Program-made: the position numbers and the translations under genes
Part shown: one piece after another, positions 24,158 through 32,710 of the stretch
Layout of the letters: every line of letters begins with the position of its first letter
How positions within the stretch are numbered: the first letter of the stretch is position 1
Origin: a virus
IMG/VR virus record: IMGVR_UViG_3300035698_028141
Coordinates: 1 to 34,460 of that record
Length of the DNA: 34,460 nucleotides
Direction: 5' to 3' (one strand)
Notes under the pieces: model-generated
Databases searched by the model: none
What the model was told of the DNA's origin: nothing
Seen by the model: the letters and a program-made list of their open reading frames with translations, nothing else

Positions 24158-26248
24158 TTACTCAGCTCCTGAGTCGTTACCTCTTATCTCATTTAATAAC
24201 TTTGTCAGGGCTTTGATTGATCTCATCAATATATTCTCAGGTATATCATTTTTACCCATTCTGGATAATAATAATAGCTGTCCTATCTTATCAATTAAAT
24301 CTTCTACTCCATACTCTATGTCACTAGTTTCACCAATATTATCGTTATCTACATATTCTAGTCCAATAAGATCGTCTACTAATGATTCTAGCTCTGCTGC
24401 TTTAAACATACGCTTGCTATTTGCTGCAGCCTTAGAGTATTTTACAACGTCTTCATTCTTCAATAATACATAAGCAAGCTTCATCCACTCACCTCTGTAT
24501 TCTTTTAAGGATTCTATGGACGGATACTCCTTAAGTTCTGGCTCAGATGCCTTCTTAGTTATAAGATAACCCTTACCCTTTTGCAAATCTTCAGATACTA
24601 TGTCATCTCTTCCCATGAAATGTTGCACATATAAGTCTGCTGCTGTCTTGCTTACTTCTGATACCACTATAGGATCCTTTTCTTCTTCCTTGATCGCGAT
24701 ATCAACCTTAGTTGGATTATAGTTACTAGTGGTAAGAATCAGCTCTTTGTCATACTTACCGAACTCATCCTTGAAGTAGCTACCATAATAATCTTTTGGC
24801 TTAACAGGTTCTTCCCTCTTTCCAGGCAATAGCATCGTTCTATATTGTGCAGGGATCATCCATAGCGGGTGACCTGTATCAGATACAGCCTTATACTTAT
24901 TCCTTTGCATCTTGTCTTTCTTCGCCTTAAGTGGACGATCAACTTGGCATCCAAGCCACAAGGATAGAACCATTTTAGATGCGTATGACTCAACATCTAT
25001 GATAGTAATAACTTCTCTTTTCTCGCCCAATGCATAACTTTCTGCTTTGAGTATCTTATAAGGAGAAGATATCCTTCCACCATCAGCATAAAATATGATA
25101 TCCCTTCCGAAATGTTCCTGAAGGTCATCTATATCTTCAAGACAAACCCAAGTCCCATCTCTTCCGGCATCTGGCACATCGAATTCGTCATGCTTTATAC
25201 CATACATCTTGCCAAACATCCATCCAGACTTTTTCTTAGGCTCATTGTCCCCATCAACATCCGGAGTTATGCCTCCGCCACCACTTTGAGCTTCCATTTT
25301 GGGTTCGTTGCCAACTGGCATTGTATCAACGATTGTTAATGGCTTTATGTTTCTTTGTGCAGTATTCTCTATTGTGAAAATGTTAGTGAACACAGGAACC
25401 CTTACGATAGATTCCTTAAATGATATATCATATTCGCCCGGCTCTTCGATAGACTTTATCTTTGGAGGCTCAACACTTTTAGGGTTAAATGAGACAAACT
25501 CTGCCTCTTTAACTACCTTATTATTAAATTCTTTTAGTTGCGACTCTGGGACATCTTCTAAGTATTCATGCTTTAGTTCACCACCTACTTTCTTCAGCAC
25601 AACGCAGCGATAATGATAAGGATTTTCTTCCATTTCCTGTGATGCAACCTTGATGATATCCTCTCTATCATATATCGAATTTGCGCACTTAATATAGCGT
25701 TTAATCTTATCGGAAAACACGCTGTCAGCCTTGTATAAAGAGTCATAATAGCTAGCAACTTTCTCTGATAATTCCTTTGCACCCTTGAAGTACATCGGGT
25801 TGCCATCTTCATCTGCATCAGTTGTTTCGAATAAACTTGTGATGAATTCCGTTTGATCCGTGATGTCGTCTTCTTCCGGATTCTCAGTCATCACGCCGTC
25901 TTCCTGCCCTCTTAATCCAAGGCTCTTGATCATCCCCATATCGATGGGAATAACACGCTTTCCAGCCAGTGCTATGTCCGGTTCCTTGAGCTTGAATTCC
26001 TCAATAAAAATAGGTATAGTAAACGCAATATTGCCATCTCTATACTCTGCACTTCCCACAGCATTCCCAACCTCTGGATCCTTAGCCTGGAAATTTACAG
26101 GTCTTATCCCTGACGATAGTTCTGGATATTTATCAATTAGGTATTCGTTGACTAATGAAGACCACTTACTTGCGTCCTTCGCTTCAACACTTAACAGTGC
26201 GACTTTGACATTTTCAAACGGCTTTACTTCCTTAAATAACTTACTCAT
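24158..26248 (-). CDS. Large unknown virion-type protein with Lys/Ala motifs
   Basis: This 696-residue mixed alpha/beta protein lies upstream of the terminase pair. It carries several matches to hydrophobic-x-K-x-A (IIKVA, VVKEA, VSKTA, ITKKA), suggesting processing in the head. A Gly-rich linker (EAQSGGGGITPDVDGDNE) separates the first half from a second, strand-rich half (GWMFGKMYGIKHDEFDVP onward), and the C-terminal ~150 residues are helical. The start, ATG 26248, has GGAGAGG upstream. It ends one base before the 333-aa gene. I do not recognise a family; an internal or ejected virion protein is the best guess. Confidence 0.5.
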   Translation of the reverse strand: MSKLFKEVKPFENVKVALLSVEAKDASKWSSLVNEYLIDKYPELSSGIRPVNFQAKDPEVGNAVGSAEYRDGNIAFTIPIFIEEFKLKEPDIALAGKRVIPIDMGMIKSLGLRGQEDGVMTENPEEDDITDQTEFITSLFETTDADEDGNPMYFKGAKELSEKVASYYDSLYKADSVFSDKIKRYIKCANSIYDREDIIKVASQEMEENPYHYRCVVLKKVGGELKHEYLEDVPESQLKEFNNKVVKEAEFVSFNPKSVEPPKIKSIEEPGEYDISFKESIVRVPVFTNIFTIENTAQRNIKPLTIVDTMPVGNEPKMEAQSGGGGITPDVDGDNEPKKKSGWMFGKMYGIKHDEFDVPDAGRDGTWVCLEDIDDLQEHFGRDIIFYADGGRISSPYKILKAESYALGEKREVITIIDVESYASKMVLSLWLGCQVDRPLKAKKDKMQRNKYKAVSDTGHPLWMIPAQYRTMLLPGKREEPVKPKDYYGSYFKDEFGKYDKELILTTSNYNPTKVDIAIKEEEKDPIVVSEVSKTAADLYVQHFMGRDDIVSEDLQKGKGYLITKKASEPELKEYPSIESLKEYRGEWMKLAYVLLKNEDVVKYSKAAANSKRMFKAAELESLVDDLIGLEYVDNDNIGETSDIEYGVEDLIDKIGQLLLLSRMGKNDIPENILMRSIKALTKLLNEIRGNDSGAE

Positions 26249-26303
26249 GACCTCTCCTTTGGAATTTTAGTTTAAATTCTATGTTACAATCCACTTACTG
26301 TAC

Positions 26304-26615
26304 TTATACTTCTTTTTTCAGATCCCTTTTTTCTATCCTTCTTAAATTCTTTATCTCACCCTTGCGAGACATATTGCGCCCAGTTAAGCCACCAACAACG
26401 GTTCCAGTGGCTAACATTGGTGCCATGGTACCCAATGCTAAGAGTGGGTTTTTCCTAAACATTAAGGCATTAAGTAGACCTCCACCCATAAAGCCAAGAG
26501 CAGCACCTCCTGCTCCACCACGATGACCAGCCCTGTTAACACGTTCAGTAGCCTCTATTTGGTCCAGCGGTGAATTTTCATATGCTATCTTTACGATCAT
26601 ATTTGGACATCTCAT
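26304..26615 (-). CDS. Small tagged glycine-zipper membrane-like protein
   Basis: This 103-residue protein begins MRCPNMIVKIAYENS, a full tag match identical over the first 11 residues to the tag of the gene at 26985-27437. The body is dominated by Gly/Ala hydrophobic segments (GGAGGAALGFMGGGLLNALM and LLALGTMAPMLATGTVVGG) followed by a basic tail (RRIEKRDLKKEV). This suggests insertion in a membrane, perhaps the host envelope after ejection. No known family. Confidence 0.6.
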   Translation of the reverse strand: MRCPNMIVKIAYENSPLDQIEATERVNRAGHRGGAGGAALGFMGGGLLNALMFRKNPLLALGTMAPMLATGTVVGGLTGRNMSRKGEIKNLRRIEKRDLKKEV

Positions 26616-26636
26616 TATTTCTCCTTTTATCCTAAA

Positions 26637-26786
26637 TTAATTACATCTATCCCCATATATTGCTTTTGCCAAGATTCCCAATCCTAACCCGCCACCAACA
26701 TAACGTAGGTTTTTAAACCCATCTCTGATGATTTTTTGGGCCATTGGGCTCAAGGCTACTTTATTGAAATTAGCTGTATCCAACAT
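26637..26786 (-). CDS. Very small glycine-rich protein with tag-like start
   Basis: This 49-residue gene, with AGGAG 5 bases before ATG 26786, fits the gap exactly between two tagged genes. It begins MLDTANFNKVALSPMAQKII. F7, K9 and A11 sit in the same register as the I7-x-K9-x-A11 of the tag, but Cys3-Pro4 are absent. A Gly-rich hydrophobic stretch (YVGGGLGLGILAKAIYG) forms the rest. It may be a tag variant or a related small membrane protein. Confidence 0.55.
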   Translation of the reverse strand: MLDTANFNKVALSPMAQKIIRDGFKNLRYVGGGLGLGILAKAIYGDRCN

Positions 26787-26793
26787 ATAGCTC

Positions 26794-26976
26794 CTATAGT
26801 ACCTTCATTGGATTTTTTGTTACTGCCTTTAACGATGTTTTTAACGGATTCTTAAGGCTATTGGCATACATTAGATTGAACCCAGTTTTAAGCGGCTTCT
26901 TAATCATGCTTTTGCCAAGACCTATTATTGCCTTGCCAACAAATGCCTGCTTTAAGATCACCTTTGGACAATTCAT
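26794..26976 (-). CDS. Very small tagged basic protein
   Basis: This 60-residue protein starts MNCPKVILKQAFVGK, a full tag match. The rest is strongly basic and helical, with near-repeats (MIKKPLKTGFNLMYANSL, then KNPLKTSLKAVTKNPMKVL), which suits contact with DNA or membranes. Its I-L-K-Q-A resembles F-L-K-Q-A in the major capsid N-terminus. It lies between two glycine-zipper genes. Confidence 0.6.
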   Translation of the reverse strand: MNCPKVILKQAFVGKAIIGLGKSMIKKPLKTGFNLMYANSLKNPLKTSLKAVTKNPMKVL

Positions 26977-26984
26977 AACCTCTC

Positions 26985-27437
26985 CTAGTCTATATACTTA
27001 TCTTCTTCTTTAACCTTGCGTTGCCCTCCACGAACTTGCATTTTTCTTGATGCAAGCCAATCACCAAGAAAGGGTACCATAGTACCCATTAAATTTCTAC
27101 CAACATATTGATTCACATCTGTAGGTTTTACCCCCGTATTTTTTTCAGTTTTCCTTAAAGATGTAACATCCCCAGCAATTGACCCAGAAACTCCCCCTAT
27201 ATATCCACCTGCTGCTGCTCCTATACCTGTTCCTACCCTACCACCAACCAATCTACCAATACCTGCACCTATACCTACCCCTGCGCCTCCACCAGCCGCT
27301 CCACCAACTGTGGTTCCTATCATCCTATTCGCAAGTTCTTTAATATAATTATCAACTGATTGGTAATCATCTCCCGATGTATTAAATGGGGTAATCCCCA
27401 CCTCAGCTATCTTTACGATCATATTTGGACATCTCAT
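26985..27437 (-). CDS. Tagged glycine-zipper protein
   Basis: This 150-residue protein begins MRCPNMIVKIAEVGI, a full tag match. I place the start at ATG 27437 for agreement with the tag, although ATG 27443 two codons upstream shares the ribosome site. A long glycine zipper occupies about residues 35-95 (GGAAGGGAGVGIGAGIGRLV and GTGIGAAAGGYIGGVSGSIA), typical of membrane-inserting or pore-like proteins. The C-terminus is charged and basic (ASRKMQVRGGQRKVKEEDKY). It follows the COOH-NH2 ligase-like gene by 17 bases. Membrane activity after ejection is inferred. Confidence 0.65.
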   Translation of the reverse strand: MRCPNMIVKIAEVGITPFNTSGDDYQSVDNYIKELANRMIGTTVGGAAGGGAGVGIGAGIGRLVGGRVGTGIGAAAGGYIGGVSGSIAGDVTSLRKTEKNTGVKPTDVNQYVGRNLMGTMVPFLGDWLASRKMQVRGGQRKVKEEDKYID

Positions 27438-27454
27438 AATCATTTTCTCCTTTA

Positions 27455-28834
27455 TTATTTAGTCCATCTCGGCATTATGTCTAACGATACATCTTGTATG
27501 CCAAGACGTGCTCTGTTTAATATTTCTTCTAACTGTTTATCACTGGTTACTCCACCTTTATGAAGCAAATCATATATCCCGTCCAACGCAGTCCTGTGTA
27601 CATCCCTGTTAAATAACCCGAGTGTTTTATCCCCAGTCATATTACGTATCTGTTTACCAAGAGCTGAAGCATCGTGCAATAACTCCGGATGTGACGTAAA
27701 TAACTGTGCTAAACCGTATGTGCTATATGTCTGCCCTGGGCTACCTATAAATGTAGAGCCATGTCTAGCCTCAAACGTCCTAACCCCATCACCAAGATCT
27801 CTTATCCCCCTTGTGTCACTTAGGGTACGACCAAAAGGAGCCAGCTGCAGCCTTTTCTTAGAACCCCCAACTGTATATTGATTCAAGATAGGTGCCAATA
27901 TAGATGCATTAAATATATCAGATTTTTTTAACTGTGTTGTTGACAAACTGTTCCCAAACTGATCTACTAATTCTCCTGGGTTTAATCCTACATGGATATG
28001 CCCCCCATGACCAGCCATACTGCCCCTAATCCTTGCCATTGCAGTAACGGTGTCTCCCGGTTTCAAATATTTATTTTTAATCCCAATTAATAAATCTCTT
28101 ATTTTATCTACTCCCTCTTCTGGAAGCACAGATGGGTATGGGTTAAGTTCTACTCCTAGTATTGTACTATCGCCAGTTAGTCTGCCAATATCATCCTTAT
28201 GCTTAAATACACTTTGTGAAATTGTACCGCCTTTGCGAACCGTGGGGCCTGAACGATAAACCAATCCTGGTATTTTATGTGGTTTATACAGCTTAAATTT
28301 ACCTAATATATTTTTGGCTCTTACCACACTTGACTCAGGGTCAGAACCAAAAGTGCGAAGCGCACCGCCTAAATCTGGTATTTTTTTTATAGCTCGTGAT
28401 AAGTTCGTAGCTGTTTTCCCAAAAGGTGCTATACTATACGGTCTAAATCCTATGTCTCTACCAACTCGACCCATTGCCTTTGTAGTGCCAAATTGTAATA
28501 AGCCTATTGCAGATGGGGATAGTACCCCTGCTACCGCTCCAATGCCGCCTCCGATTAATTGAGACTTTAAAATTTCTTTTTTTTCTTTCTTACTCAAACT
28601 TTGCAGATAATAATTCTTTTTAAGCGATCTAGTGCCATCTTTTTTATTTTTCTCAAGATAGTCATTATATAATTTATCTGTCTTAGTAACGCCGCCTATC
28701 GCTCCACCCGTAAATAAGCCCATCGCACCTAGATTTGCCAATATAGATGGGTCTATTGATAATTTATCCATTCCCACGTCTGTAGGGTTAAGCGTATGCA
28801 CACAATTACCAGTAATCACTGCAGGACATTTCAT
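27455..28834 (-). CDS. Tagged COOH-NH2 ligase type 2-like protein
   Basis: This 459-residue protein starts with a degraded tag (MKCPAVITGNC). The N-terminal ~160 residues have Gly-rich hydrophobic segments (ANLGAMGLFTGGAIGGV and QLIGGGIGAVAGVL). The C-terminal part has the motif order of the phage COOH-NH2 ligase type 2 family: FGSDPE near 162-167, LGVELNPYPS at 227-235, GGHIHVG at 277-283 and RTFEARHGSTFIGSP at 352-366. The family joins a carboxyl to an amine with ATP, but the substrate here is unknown. I place the start at ATG 28834 with AGGAG 6 bases upstream, rather than 28852. It is unusual in carrying the tag and a membrane-like head. Confidence 0.68.
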   Translation of the reverse strand: MKCPAVITGNCVHTLNPTDVGMDKLSIDPSILANLGAMGLFTGGAIGGVTKTDKLYNDYLEKNKKDGTRSLKKNYYLQSLSKKEKKEILKSQLIGGGIGAVAGVLSPSAIGLLQFGTTKAMGRVGRDIGFRPYSIAPFGKTATNLSRAIKKIPDLGGALRTFGSDPESSVVRAKNILGKFKLYKPHKIPGLVYRSGPTVRKGGTISQSVFKHKDDIGRLTGDSTILGVELNPYPSVLPEEGVDKIRDLLIGIKNKYLKPGDTVTAMARIRGSMAGHGGHIHVGLNPGELVDQFGNSLSTTQLKKSDIFNASILAPILNQYTVGGSKKRLQLAPFGRTLSDTRGIRDLGDGVRTFEARHGSTFIGSPGQTYSTYGLAQLFTSHPELLHDASALGKQIRNMTGDKTLGLFNRDVHRTALDGIYDLLHKGGVTSDKQLEEILNRARLGIQDVSLDIMPRWTK

Positions 28835-28880
28835 TTCCGCTCCTAACAACATTATTTAATGCTACTCTTTTAACAACGTG

Positions 28881-28910
28881 ATATTAATAATTAACAATAA
28901 CTTCTGTCAA
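28881..28910 (-). promoter_or_regulatory. Possible sigma-70-like promoter
   Basis: In the 87-base gap between the glycosyltransferase cassette and the COOH-NH2 ligase-like gene, minus-strand TTGACA (28905-28910) is followed after 18 bases by TAATAT (28881-28886), a tolerable -35/-10 pair. It could start a transcript for the tagged genes and the packaging module. No terminator is obvious in the gap. Confidence 0.4.
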
Positions 28911-28921
28911 TGATTTATTAA

Positions 28922-29983
28922 TTAAGCCATATTAATATCTTCAAGCAATTTTTTATATAATTCGTTCCACATATCTGCAACCACCCTGTAGCTATGGAAA
29001 TTATCACAAAATTCTTTTGTTTTTTGCGATATCTTTTCTAAGTTTGAATCTAACAATTTCCTAAACGCCCTATAGCATGATATCTGATTATTTGAGTGAA
29101 ACATTGCCATCGGGTGTTTTTCGTTAATTTTTCCGCCAGACTGTTTCATTGCATCTCTGCTTACATGGCAGATTGTGGGTATTCCAAATTGCATCGCTTC
29201 TAATGCTGAATTACCATAAAATCCTGGTCCTGTCTGATCAAAGAATATATGAGCACTTTTCTTAATCTCTACACATCTTTCGAAAGGTAACCCACATATT
29301 ACATTTACTTTAATATTATATCCATCTTTCCTTAATTCCTCTATTACAGGCAGAAATATACTATCCGTCCCCTTTTTCCCCCTATTTGATGGTGAATGCG
29401 CAATTACTATTTGTCCATTAGGTGGAGTAAAAGTGTTTTCTTGGCTTTCACTATCGATAGCCTGTTGTGTATAAATACCATCATAGCCATCATAGTTTAA
29501 TTCTGCTGTTAGGGCAGTACGTAAGTCAGATCCCATATAATGCTCAAATCCATGCCACGCCTTAGCAATGTTAGATTTCACATCATGCCTTCTGAAGCCA
29601 CTCCCTCCTACCGTTACAATTATTTTTTTATCTTTTGCTATTTTTATGTATTTTTTCCACATGTGAACAGGTGGTTCATCACCTTTAAAGTGTACTATGT
29701 CACAATCATCAACTAATCTCTGTATTCTTTTTAACGACAATGCAATATCATGCTGACTCCTTCTATCTTCACTTCTTGTAATTCTATGTCTAGGTTTTTT
29801 TGCATATCTTCTTTTAACCCTGCTCGGTATCATATTTGCTAATACATAATCAGAACCTCTTTTTGCCACTTTCTCAGTTATTAACTTTATTTTATATTCT
29901 GGATAATATCTCGTTACTGCTTCTTTTATCCTCTTTCCTGATCCTGCATAATCTGCTGTACTCAATATTACTATTTTAACCAT
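28922..29983 (-). CDS. GT-B-like glycosyltransferase
   Basis: This 353-residue protein has the shape of a GT-B glycosyltransferase. There is an N-terminal Rossmann-type domain (MVKIVILSTADYAGSGKRI) with a conserved-looking KIIVTVGGSGFR segment. The C-terminal domain has AHIFFDQTGPGFYGNSALEA, a typical GT4 sugar-nucleotide-binding region with the Gly-rich loop and acidic residue. I chose ATG 29983 with AGGAG upstream; an earlier start at 30067 would overlap the previous gene by 92 bases. It overlaps the upstream GT gene by 8 bases. Acceptor unknown: virion glycan, DNA base or host surface. Confidence 0.65.
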   Translation of the reverse strand: MVKIVILSTADYAGSGKRIKEAVTRYYPEYKIKLITEKVAKRGSDYVLANMIPSRVKRRYAKKPRHRITRSEDRRSQHDIALSLKRIQRLVDDCDIVHFKGDEPPVHMWKKYIKIAKDKKIIVTVGGSGFRRHDVKSNIAKAWHGFEHYMGSDLRTALTAELNYDGYDGIYTQQAIDSESQENTFTPPNGQIVIAHSPSNRGKKGTDSIFLPVIEELRKDGYNIKVNVICGLPFERCVEIKKSAHIFFDQTGPGFYGNSALEAMQFGIPTICHVSRDAMKQSGGKINEKHPMAMFHSNNQISCYRAFRKLLDSNLEKISQKTKEFCDNFHSYRVVADMWNELYKKLLEDINMA

Positions 29984-30947
29984 TAGATCTCCTGTAGTCA
30001 CCAATAACGTCCCTAATTGCCCTATCCAGTCTATCTGCAGCTTCTTCATATGTAAATACATACTCATTAGAATTTTTATATTTTAATAACTTATGGCACT
30101 TCGCTATTATGTCTTCACGGCTAAAATCTGTGAACTCTATACATTTTTTACCCTCTCCCCATTGCATCAGGGCATCATACTTACCCGATAATACTGGTAT
30201 GTTTGCAGATAAATAGTCATTAAGCTTATTAGGCAACGCAGTATTGGCCACACCATCATGATTAATAACTATTACCCCTATGTCATATTCTGAGAGCTCT
30301 GACGTTAAATCATAAGGAGATACGGAATCATGAACATATATACCAGCATCTTTATAAATATCACATTTACTAACTGAGGAAGGCAATATGTGAACATTGA
30401 TAAAGTCTATGGAGGATAATTTCTTTAATTTATCCAATATATTTCTATGATGATTTTCAAGATAGGTTATCGTTCCATCATAGACTATATTTATACAGCC
30501 ATTGCCTATCTTTGGTAAAGTATGTTTTGGTAAAAAATCTGCGTGAATACCATTCTCAAATACACAAGTCGGCGCTATCCCCATACTCTTAGCTATCTCT
30601 TCTTGCTGATTACTAACAAAGACACATAGATCAGCGGCATTCATATGTTCAATTTCTCTTGGCTTATTCTCATTTATGCTTTTTATATCCCCTACTGCTT
30701 GTATTATTGGACATCCAACCTTCTCATAAGCTATAGTCTTTAATCCTGGGTTAAATATTATACAGCAATCGTATTCTCCGTAATTCTTACGGTCCGTAAC
30801 GTTAATAATGTTAAATTGCTCCCAATTAAGCCCCGATACCGGCTCCCTTGTATACCCAATAGTAACTATATGCCCCAAGCTAATTAACGTTCTAGCCCAT
30901 TTATATAATCTTATGGCTGGTCTATATTGTATTAATATAATCTTCAT
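29976..30947 (-). CDS. GT-B-like glycosyltransferase
   Basis: This 323-residue protein begins MKIILIQYRPAIRLYKWART, a nucleotide-sugar Rossmann start, and shows CVFENGIHADFLP, then INIVYDGTITYLENHH in the second domain. A C-terminal part with ALPNKLNDYLSANIPVLSG is typical of GT4-family enzymes. ATGA overlap with the upstream LicD-like gene shows operon coupling. No substrate can be inferred. Confidence 0.6.
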   Translation of the reverse strand: MKIILIQYRPAIRLYKWARTLISLGHIVTIGYTREPVSGLNWEQFNIINVTDRKNYGEYDCCIIFNPGLKTIAYEKVGCPIIQAVGDIKSINENKPREIEHMNAADLCVFVSNQQEEIAKSMGIAPTCVFENGIHADFLPKHTLPKIGNGCINIVYDGTITYLENHHRNILDKLKKLSSIDFINVHILPSSVSKCDIYKDAGIYVHDSVSPYDLTSELSEYDIGVIVINHDGVANTALPNKLNDYLSANIPVLSGKYDALMQWGEGKKCIEFTDFSREDIIAKCHKLLKYKNSNEYVFTYEEAADRLDRAIRDVIGDYRRSNG

Positions 30948-31660
30948 AGAGTATTCTTCATCTGTTCTACTCTGCGGGATTCAAACATCCTTATGTTCAT
31001 CAACATTTTATTTGTAAAAAACAAAGCCTTAGGTGTTCTCCATGTTTCCCCATACCATGTTTCAAGACATAGTTCATACCTATTTGGCACTAAAAATTTA
31101 TGCCCTGCAATCTCACCTTCCCTTTTTAATGGGAATATCCAGTCCTTAGGTAAAGAGGTATAATATCTAGCTACAGTATTAGGCCCTATAACATATACTC
31201 TTGGGAAATAGTTATATATACACTGATGCTCAGGATTACTTGGATCCTCAAATGAAAGATACACATCATAAAACATATTCTTAAGATCTTCAGGTGGTTT
31301 TGCAGTATATATAGTAAAACGTAATTGTCCCCACAAATCTGCTGGTCTTAGATTGGTAATTTGCCTGTGATTAGGCATTTTCGCATATACGCCATCAATT
31401 TCTTTCTTTAGGGTCTCATAATCATTATTTTTAGACCTTGAAACAATAGCAACATCAATATCCTTATCATGAAGTATTAAATTTTTTTCCCGTATCCCGG
31501 CTAAGAGTCCTCCATATGTCAAAAACATGTCATACCCTAGTTCATTAAGCTTCTCCTCTAATGCAACAAGGTTATTAACATATACTTGCCTTTCATCATC
31601 CGTTAATTGCTTAAACTTGAATTTTTCCCTTTTTTTCTTATTATTCTCATTCACTAGCAT
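30944..31660 (-). CDS. LicD-like transferase (nucleotidyltransferase fold)
   Basis: This 238-residue protein contains LTYGGLLAGIREKNLILHDK followed by DIDVAIV, the GG-LL-G-R ... HD-K-D-I-D pattern of LicD/fukutin-type transferases that move a phosphate-containing group such as phosphocholine onto glycans. The paired Asp in DKDIDV would bind metal. The C-terminal half is strand-rich without further motif. It overlaps the GT2-like gene by 14 bases and the next GT by 4, so it works within this cassette. Substrate unknown. Confidence 0.6.
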   Translation of the reverse strand: MLVNENNKKKREKFKFKQLTDDERQVYVNNLVALEEKLNELGYDMFLTYGGLLAGIREKNLILHDKDIDVAIVSRSKNNDYETLKKEIDGVYAKMPNHRQITNLRPADLWGQLRFTIYTAKPPEDLKNMFYDVYLSFEDPSNPEHQCIYNYFPRVYVIGPNTVARYYTSLPKDWIFPLKREGEIAGHKFLVPNRYELCLETWYGETWRTPKALFFTNKMLMNIRMFESRRVEQMKNTL

Positions 31661-32420
31661 TCTCTTCTCCTGTTATAGTCATTTCCTCTAATCTATCAAC
31701 GATATCACCCGGTATATACTTTCTCATATCCCACTCATATTCTTTGAATGGTCTAATCCTCATTGTTATCTTTTTAGCTCTTGCTTTACTTATATTATTA
31801 AACCCATTGCTATCAAAGCCTTCAAGCAAACAACGCCCGTACAAAAGTTCCACTATCATAGGATCTGTTTGTTTAAAAAGCCAGTAATCTACAGAAGATT
31901 TTATATTATCTCCTCTTGGTATTTTATGGAGAATACTGGTAGAGATAGCCATATTTAAACTGCATGGATGGTTAGTTGTAATATTTTTCTCATAGAACAT
32001 CGCATGATCACCGGATAAGATATCATAGAATATCCCCTGTCTAGCCTGTACCCAATCAGCGCCCATAGAGAATAATTCATGGCTCTCCACCAACCTATAT
32101 GGATAGTCGTAACAATCAGCTGCCTGTGGCAAAAAACCAATAGAGGTTTCACTCACCATCTGAGCTAACCTATGCCATTTTTCGCTTAACGGTTCCCATT
32201 TACTTAGCCCAATATACTCTATTCTTTTACAGCCTACTTCTTCTAATCGTTTCGCATAAGCCTTGATCCGTTCAGAGCCAAAAGAATTATCTATCATCTC
32301 TTCTGCTATTAACAGTTCCCACTCGAAGTCTATGCCTTTCTGTCTGCATAAACCTTCAAATGCAAGCCAAGCTATCTTATCGCTGTTATACATAGGTAAT
32401 GCTACGCTTAACTTAACCAT
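31647..32420 (-). CDS. GT2-like glycosyltransferase
   Basis: This 257-residue protein begins MVKLSVALPMYNSDKIAWLA, the characteristic opening strand and loop of GT-A family 2 enzymes, followed by IDFEWELLIAEEMIDNSFGS, the expected acidic region. The GT2 metal-binding D-x-D is not obvious by eye. I prefer ATG 32420 over 32432 because GAGGA lies 6 bases before it. It overlaps the Cys-rich gene by 8 bases. Function: probably transfers a sugar in the same pathway as the neighbouring genes. Confidence 0.6.
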   Translation of the reverse strand: MVKLSVALPMYNSDKIAWLAFEGLCRQKGIDFEWELLIAEEMIDNSFGSERIKAYAKRLEEVGCKRIEYIGLSKWEPLSEKWHRLAQMVSETSIGFLPQAADCYDYPYRLVESHELFSMGADWVQARQGIFYDILSGDHAMFYEKNITTNHPCSLNMAISTSILHKIPRGDNIKSSVDYWLFKQTDPMIVELLYGRCLLEGFDSNGFNNISKARAKKITMRIRPFKEYEWDMRKYIPGDIVDRLEEMTITGEENASE

Positions 32421-32703
32421 ATAGATCCTCATTATATTTAATAATATTTTCTAGTCTTCTTATGAGGTATTTCTTTGTATAAAAGTCTTCCGGGCACATT
32501 ATCCAAGTTTTAGTTTGAAGCTTTGGTATCTTTGGGAATAACTCTCTACAAATCTCGCACATAATTTTATGTTGATCCTCCGGCTCTTTCGAATAGCATT
32601 TCCACCCGAAACATCCGATCATCCTTTCATCATTAATAATATTCTTTATTATCCTCTTGATTACAACAACACCGGTAAGACCAACCTTGATGTATTCCCT
32701 CAT
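32413..32703 (-). CDS. Small Cys-rich protein, function unknown
   Basis: This 96-residue protein has an N-terminal hydrophobic part (VGLTGVVVIKRIIKNII) and Cys clusters (GCFGWKC, MCEICREL, and another Cys in WIMCPEDFYTKKYLIRR). These could bind a metal. It lies between the radical SAM gene (7 bases) and the GT2-like gene (overlap), so it probably serves the same pathway. No family is recognised. Confidence 0.5.
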   Translation of the reverse strand: MREYIKVGLTGVVVIKRIIKNIINDERMIGCFGWKCYSKEPEDQHKIMCEICRELFPKIPKLQTKTWIMCPEDFYTKKYLIRRLENIIKYNEDLYG

Positions 32704-32710
32704 TTTGTTA

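Noticed and set aside
25860-26270. Plus-strand open frame of 136 codons
   Set aside because: It mirrors the 696-aa gene, and all recognised genes here are on the minus strand.
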